A DNA stretch of 64,000 nucleotides from Bacteroidales bacterium UBA5072 (GTDB lineage Bacteria; Bacteroidota; Bacteroidia; Bacteroidales; UBA10428): assembly GCA_002415855.1 (NCBI GenBank), contig DIAS01000136.1, positions 51,484 to 115,483 of the forward strand, in the 5' to 3' direction. How positions within the stretch are numbered: the stretch's first letter is position 1; the number at the start of each line of letters is the position of its first letter. The notes beneath the pieces are model-generated. The model was given only the letters and a program-made list of their open reading frames with translations. It had not been told where the DNA came from and made no database searches. Positions 59,924-64,000 of this stretch are shown one piece after another. The position numbers were made by a program, and so were the translations under genes.

Positions 59924-61201
59924 ATGACATTTATTAAGGAACTCCTTTGGAGAGGCATGATTCACGATATGATGCCGGGCACGGAAGAGCAATTGGATAA
60001 AGAAATGACCGCTGGTTATATTGGCTTTGATCCGACAGCCGATTCGCTGCATATCGGGAATTTATTGCCCATTATGTTGCTGGTGCATTTTCAAAGAGCA
60101 GGACACAAACCAATAGCCCTTGTCGGGGGAGCAACAGGTATGATCGGAGATCCCTCGTTCAAGGCTGAGGAAAGAAAATTCCTTGATGAAAAAACCCTAC
60201 GTCATAATTTGGCTTGTCAAAAGAAGCAGCTTGAAAAGTTCCTCGATTTCAATTGCGGAGCGAACTCAGCAGAAATTGTGAACAATTATGACTGGTTCAA
60301 GGATTTTTCATTTTTAAGTTTTCTGCGTGATGTCGGGAAGCATATCACGGTAAATTACATGACTTCTAAGGATTCTGTCAAAAAACGTCTTGAAACCGGG
60401 ATTTCCTTCACGGAATTCAGCTACCAGCTTATCCAGGGATTTGATTTCTATTATTTATACCAGCATAAAAACTGCAGACTGCAAATGGGGGGCTCTGATC
60501 AGTGGGGGAATATTGTCACCGGCACAGAACTCATACGACGAAAGGACGGGGGGGAAGCATTTGCTCTTACCTGTCCGCTTGTTACAAAAGCCGATGGCGG
60601 CAAATTCGGGAAATCTGAAAAGGGGAATGTCTGGCTCGACGCTACAAAAACAACTCCTTATGCATTTTATCAGTTTTGGTTCAATGTTTCAGATGAGGAT
60701 GCCGAGAAGTATATCCGGTTGTTTACACTCTTACCGAGAGAAGAAATTGAAAGCATAACCCTTGAACACAAGCAATCTCCTCACCTGCGGTTACTTCAAA
60801 AGAAACTCGCAACCGAAGTGACCCTGATGGTGCACTCGCAGGATGGACTTGATTCTGCCATTGAAGCTTCTGAAATTCTTTTCGGAAAGGGGACCAGAGA
60901 AACACTTAAAAAGCTGGATGAAAATACGTTTCTTACTATTTTCGACGGTGTTCCCATGGTTAACATAGACAAAGACTTACTGAAAGCCGGTATTAACATT
61001 CTTGATTTGCTGGGAGAAAAGACAGCAGTATTTCCTTCAAAGGGAGAAGTAAGACGCATGATCAAAGGAGGAGGATTAAGTGTAAACAAGGTCAAGATTG
61101 AGGATGAAACCTTGGTAATTGGGACCACAGACCTTTTAAATGACAGTTACCTGTTGGTTCAGAAAGGGAAAAAGAACTATTACCTGATTACATGTAAATA
61201 A
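59924..61201 (+). CDS. tyrS: Tyrosyl-tRNA synthetase
   Basis: A 425-residue class I synthetase. The HIGH-type motif is DSLHIGNLLPI (residues ~40-50), the tyrosine pocket is QLIQGFDFYYL, and the KMSKS loop appears as KFGKSEKGNVWLD. A C-terminal S4 RNA-binding domain (RRMIKGGGLSVNKVKI) is present. The chain-length determinant gene starts 10 bases after the stop. Confidence 0.96.
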   Translation: MTFIKELLWRGMIHDMMPGTEEQLDKEMTAGYIGFDPTADSLHIGNLLPIMLLVHFQRAGHKPIALVGGATGMIGDPSFKAEERKFLDEKTLRHNLACQKKQLEKFLDFNCGANSAEIVNNYDWFKDFSFLSFLRDVGKHITVNYMTSKDSVKKRLETGISFTEFSYQLIQGFDFYYLYQHKNCRLQMGGSDQWGNIVTGTELIRRKDGGEAFALTCPLVTKADGGKFGKSEKGNVWLDATKTTPYAFYQFWFNVSDEDAEKYIRLFTLLPREEIESITLEHKQSPHLRLLQKKLATEVTLMVHSQDGLDSAIEASEILFGKGTRETLKKLDENTFLTIFDGVPMVNIDKDLLKAGINILDLLGEKTAVFPSKGEVRRMIKGGGLSVNKVKIEDETLVIGTTDLLNDSYLLVQKGKKNYYLITCK

Positions 61202-61210
61202 ATCTATACT

Positions 61211-62230
61211 ATGGAAAAGAAGGACCCCAATCCGGAATTTGTCAACAATGCGTTTGACCTGATCAGGTTTGTCTGGAAGAACAAATGGATATTGGTAATC
61301 CTTTCCCTGGTTGCCTTTATCGCCTCTGTGGCAGTATCCTTATCCATTACGCCACGGTTCAGATCGGGTGTGGTGCTTTTCCCGGCCGCATCGGTTTCAC
61401 TTTCCAAGAGCCTTGTTGAAACTTCCTCCATTTCAACGGACAATCGTGACATTCTATCCTTTGGTGAAGATGAAGAAGCTGAAAGAATGCTTCAGATTCT
61501 TCATTCGAATCAAATCAAGGATCATGTTATTAAAAAGTTCAATCTGATGGAACATTATAAAATAGATCCGGCATCCTCGTTCCCTTATACAAGGCTGGAT
61601 AAGAAATACAAGGGGAACATTAAATTCAGAAGAACCGAGTTTATGTCCATTGAAATTGAGGTTCTGGATACCGATCCTCAGATGGCTGCAGATATCGCAA
61701 ATGAAATAGCCGGTTATATCGATTCGACCATTCATAGTATTCAGCATGAGCGGGCTTTGGAGGCTTTCAATATCGTTGAAAGGGAATATGAGAGCACACA
61801 GCATGAAATCAATCTCCTCAGCGATTCTCTCAAAAAAATCCGGCAATTGGGCGTCATTGATTATGAATCCCAGGCGGCTTCTTTAAATACAGCTTATGCA
61901 AATGCGCTTGTGCAGGGTAACACCATGGCAGCCAATGCAGTACTTAGCCGGATGAATATGTTGTCACGTTTCGGCGGAATTTATGTAGAGCTTTCAAAGA
62001 AACTTGAATCCGAAATCGAAAGATCGGGACAGCTAAAAGCCAAATATATTTCGAGCAAAGTCAACCTTGAGCAAACCATCCCGCAGATCTTCATTGTGGA
62101 CAAAGCCGTCAAGGCCGAGCGTAAAGCTGTTCCCAAACGCTCGGTAATCGTCATCATTACTACATTATCCACTTTTATGCTTTCCCTATTGGTATTGCTT
62201 ATCATTGACCTGATTAAAGCAGAAAGCTGA
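61211..62230 (+). CDS. Chain-length determinant protein (Wzz type)
   Basis: A 339-residue inner-membrane protein of the Wzz/polysaccharide co-polymerase family. One helix near residues 27-52 and one at the C-terminus (SVIVIITTLSTFMLSLLVLLII) enclose a long coiled-coil periplasmic region. There is no kinase domain, unlike the wzc-type gene at 29.8 kb, so it sets the length of a glycan, probably the one handled by the ligase directly downstream, which begins 2 bases after its stop. Confidence 0.88.
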   Translation: MEKKDPNPEFVNNAFDLIRFVWKNKWILVILSLVAFIASVAVSLSITPRFRSGVVLFPAASVSLSKSLVETSSISTDNRDILSFGEDEEAERMLQILHSNQIKDHVIKKFNLMEHYKIDPASSFPYTRLDKKYKGNIKFRRTEFMSIEIEVLDTDPQMAADIANEIAGYIDSTIHSIQHERALEAFNIVEREYESTQHEINLLSDSLKKIRQLGVIDYESQAASLNTAYANALVQGNTMAANAVLSRMNMLSRFGGIYVELSKKLESEIERSGQLKAKYISSKVNLEQTIPQIFIVDKAVKAERKAVPKRSVIVIITTLSTFMLSLLVLLIIDLIKAES

Positions 62231-62232
62231 AT

Positions 62233-63681
62233 ATGCACCAGTTGTTAATTTTGAGGAAGCAGAGCCCTGTAATATTATTTGTATTGCTGTACATAGCAGC
62301 TGACTTAGTTTTTACCAGCAAGGAGATCTATATACTAAACCTGATACCATTTGTACTTTTGTTGGTATATCTGGCACTGGCCCGGATAGATCTGGTCTAT
62401 TTCCTGATTGTTCTATTGACACCTTTGTCGGTGCAGTTTATTGAGTTTCTTCCCTCTTCGCCCCTCGATTTTGCCATACCTACCGAACCGATACTTTTTG
62501 GTGTCCTGATATTGCTGATATATCGTTCTGTTCAGCACGGGCTGTCTTTTCACCAGGTATTAAGGCACCCCGTGAGCTATGCCATTATATTCAACCTCAT
62601 CTGGATACTGGTTACCTCTTTAACCAGTACGATGCCTCTTGTTTCCTTTAAGTTTCTGCTTGCAAGATTCTGGTTTGTAGCCATATACTTTTGGCTGGCC
62701 ATTATGGTATTCAAAAGAAATCCACGCTATATTTTTTGGTTTATCTGGTGCTATGCCATTCCCATGGTGCTGGTCATATTCTATACAATTTACAGGCATC
62801 TGGGATTTGGTCTTTCCGATAAGGAAGCAGCCCATTTTGTGATGAATCCTTTTTTTCGTGATCATACTTCCTATGGCGCTATTCTGGCGATGCTATTCTT
62901 TTCACTGGGGGGTGTGGTGTTTATCAAGAAACGGGGACTTTTGCAGCAGGGAATACTTCTAGGCACCTGGTTATTGATCTCGGCAGCACTGATACTGTCG
63001 TATACCCGGGCTGCCTGGATCAGCGTTCTTGTCGCACTGGCGGTTCTCGGTTTTACCTTGTTCAGGATCAGGTTCAGGTACATTCTGATTGCTGGTATCC
63101 TGGCTGCCTTGTACCTGACCAGTCAACGGACTGTTATAGTGCAGAAAATGGAACGGAACCGTCAGGTGTCTTCTGCCACGTTCAGTGAGCATGTGCAATC
63201 CATTTCGAACATCACCACCGACGAATCCAATCTTGAACGGATCAACCGCTGGAATTCCGCTTTAAGAATGTTCAGGGAGCGACCTGTCTTTGGCTGGGGT
63301 CCCGGAACTTATATGTTCAAGTATGCACCCTTTCAGGTTTCAGCGGAAAAGACCGGGATCAGTACGGACTTTGGTAACCTTGGGAATGCACATAGTGAAT
63401 ACATCGGTCCATTGGCAGAAAGCGGATTCCTGGGTTCCCTCTCGTTTCTTCTGATAGGAATCCTAACCCTGATGACAGGTTTCAGGGTTTACGGCAAAGT
63501 GAAGGACAAAAGTCTGAAATGGATGGTCCTTGGCTTGATCCTCGGATATATTACATACCTTGTTCATGGAATGCTCAACAATTTTCTGGATACCGATAAA
63601 GCTTCCGCACTTTTCTGGGGGTTTACCGCTGCATTTGTTTCACTGGATATATCCTTAAAAGAACTCGATCCCCAGAATTGA
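62233..63681 (+). CDS. O-antigen ligase / polymerase family membrane protein
   Basis: A 482-residue membrane protein with about 11 hydrophobic helices and a large periplasmic loop. The Wzy/WaaL family segment is present, with RPVFGWGPGTYMFKY and NAHSEYIGPLAESGFLG in the loop. It would join or polymerise undecaprenyl-linked glycan. It is coupled with the Wzz-type gene (2 bases between). Its 3' end overlaps the convergent phosphatase gene by 27 bases. Confidence 0.9.
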   Translation: MHQLLILRKQSPVILFVLLYIAADLVFTSKEIYILNLIPFVLLLVYLALARIDLVYFLIVLLTPLSVQFIEFLPSSPLDFAIPTEPILFGVLILLIYRSVQHGLSFHQVLRHPVSYAIIFNLIWILVTSLTSTMPLVSFKFLLARFWFVAIYFWLAIMVFKRNPRYIFWFIWCYAIPMVLVIFYTIYRHLGFGLSDKEAAHFVMNPFFRDHTSYGAILAMLFFSLGGVVFIKKRGLLQQGILLGTWLLISAALILSYTRAAWISVLVALAVLGFTLFRIRFRYILIAGILAALYLTSQRTVIVQKMERNRQVSSATFSEHVQSISNITTDESNLERINRWNSALRMFRERPVFGWGPGTYMFKYAPFQVSAEKTGISTDFGNLGNAHSEYIGPLAESGFLGSLSFLLIGILTLMTGFRVYGKVKDKSLKWMVLGLILGYITYLVHGMLNNFLDTDKASALFWGFTAAFVSLDISLKELDPQN

Positions 63682-64000
63682 AATATCATCAAAAATGGCC
63701 GGACTTCCTTCAAAGATTCCCTGCTTTTTGATGATTGCCTGTATATTGTCTTCAATACTGTAATTATTCATGATGCAATCTTCCAGTTCTTTCGTTCCGA
63801 ATGATACTGTTTTGCCGTCAATTAATTCCACGAGTCCATCCGTGTAGCATATGATTTTTGCTGGTTCCTCAATGGTTACCGAGCCTTTGCGGATCAATGG
63901 TATTTCATCGATCATGCCGATGCCGACACAGCCTTTGCCAAGCATGGCAAGCTCTTTTCTGAATTTCTGATACATCATGGGCTGGTTATGACCGGCATTG
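63655..64000 (-). CDS. SpoIIE-type PP2C serine phosphatase, C-terminal part (partial)
   Basis: The last ~115 residues of a protein that continues past the window edge. The visible part begins with NAGHNQP, the metal-site motif of SpoIIE/RsbU phosphatases, and has CYTDGLVE and DDISILGI, also typical. Such phosphatases act on Ser/Thr of anti-anti-sigma factors or of SiaC-type proteins. The N-terminal sensor domain is not seen. The stop at 63655 lies within the ligase gene's 3' end. Confidence 0.9.
   Translation of the reverse strand, partial: NAGHNQPMMYQKFRKELAMLGKGCVGIGMIDEIPLIRKGSVTIEEPAKIICYTDGLVELIDGKTVSFGTKELEDCIMNNYSIEDNIQAIIKKQGIFEGSPAIFDDISILGIEFF

Noticed and set aside
1..64000. Mobile elements, phage genes, defence islands, toxin-antitoxin pairs
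   Set aside because: No transposase, integrase, phage structural, restriction or toxin gene was recognised on either strand.

Overview
The window is a compact, gene-dense chromosomal segment of a Bacteroidota bacterium, most likely of the Bacteroidales/Marinilabiliales kind. The evidence is a set of type IX secretion (T9SS) genes (PorX, PorW/SprE, PorP/SprF, two proteins with the gliding-motility type B C-terminal domain, a GldA-type ATPase), ribosomal protein S16 with a long Lys/Glu/Ala tail, promoters of the Bacteroidota type (TAnnTTTG at -7) and an almost complete lack of Shine-Dalgarno sequences. I see no rRNA, tRNA, CRISPR array, prophage, insertion sequence or integrase. The content is mostly core genome plus cell-surface functions.

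Layout. 1-4.5 kb: rpsP-rimM, a creatininase-family hydrolase, a small T9SS cargo protein, an HD-domain protein and a DUF1761 membrane protein. 4.5-14.1 kb: a 1923-residue repeat-rich secreted protein, its neighbouring PorP/SprF outer-membrane protein, and a hybrid histidine kinase. A tandem 11-bp repeat that looks like a LytTR (AlgR-type) binding site lies upstream of the giant gene. 14.1-22.2 kb, minus strand: a methyltransferase, alanine dehydrogenase, tsaE, porX, porW, comF and an OsmC protein. 22.2-29 kb: a Crp/Fnr regulator, ZupT, a CDF exporter, RNase R, an SpmAB-like membrane protein and a small beta-barrel protein. 29-36 kb: a sirtuin, a Wzc tyrosine autokinase, a universal stress protein, a ROK kinase, an OmpA-family protein and a SiaC-family protein. 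36-42.8 kb: thioredoxin, a DUF6132 protein, a three-gene biotin-dependent acyl-CoA carboxylase, purine nucleoside phosphorylase and an SDR epimerase. 42.9-51.4 kb: a lamin-tail lipoprotein, a sugar-phosphate transferase, and a convergent five-gene operon for UDP-HexNAc-uronate and GDP-fucose synthesis ending in a Wza-type export lipoprotein. 51.4-61.2 kb: metK, gldA, asnS, rpoN, a PAP2-like membrane protein, a glycosyltransferase, a radical SAM enzyme, cvpA and tyrS. 61.2-64 kb: a Wzz-like chain-length protein, an O-antigen ligase/polymerase and the C-terminal end of a SpoIIE-type phosphatase that runs out of the window.

How it fits together. Two themes dominate. One is T9SS: regulator PorX, lipoprotein PorW, PorP/SprF and two substrates with type B sorting domains. 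The other is surface polysaccharide: priming transferase, nucleotide-sugar enzymes, Wza, Wzc, Wzz and a ligase/polymerase, spread over three places. A. Convergent genes often abut or overlap, so the segment is densely packed. I do not find a clearly undescribed multi-gene system. The best leads are the LytTR-like operator before the giant secreted protein, a CDF transporter with a non-zinc metal site next to ZupT, a zinc-less sirtuin with a desuccinylase-type motif, a hairpin leader before the sugar transferase, and a very Tyr-rich autokinase tail.
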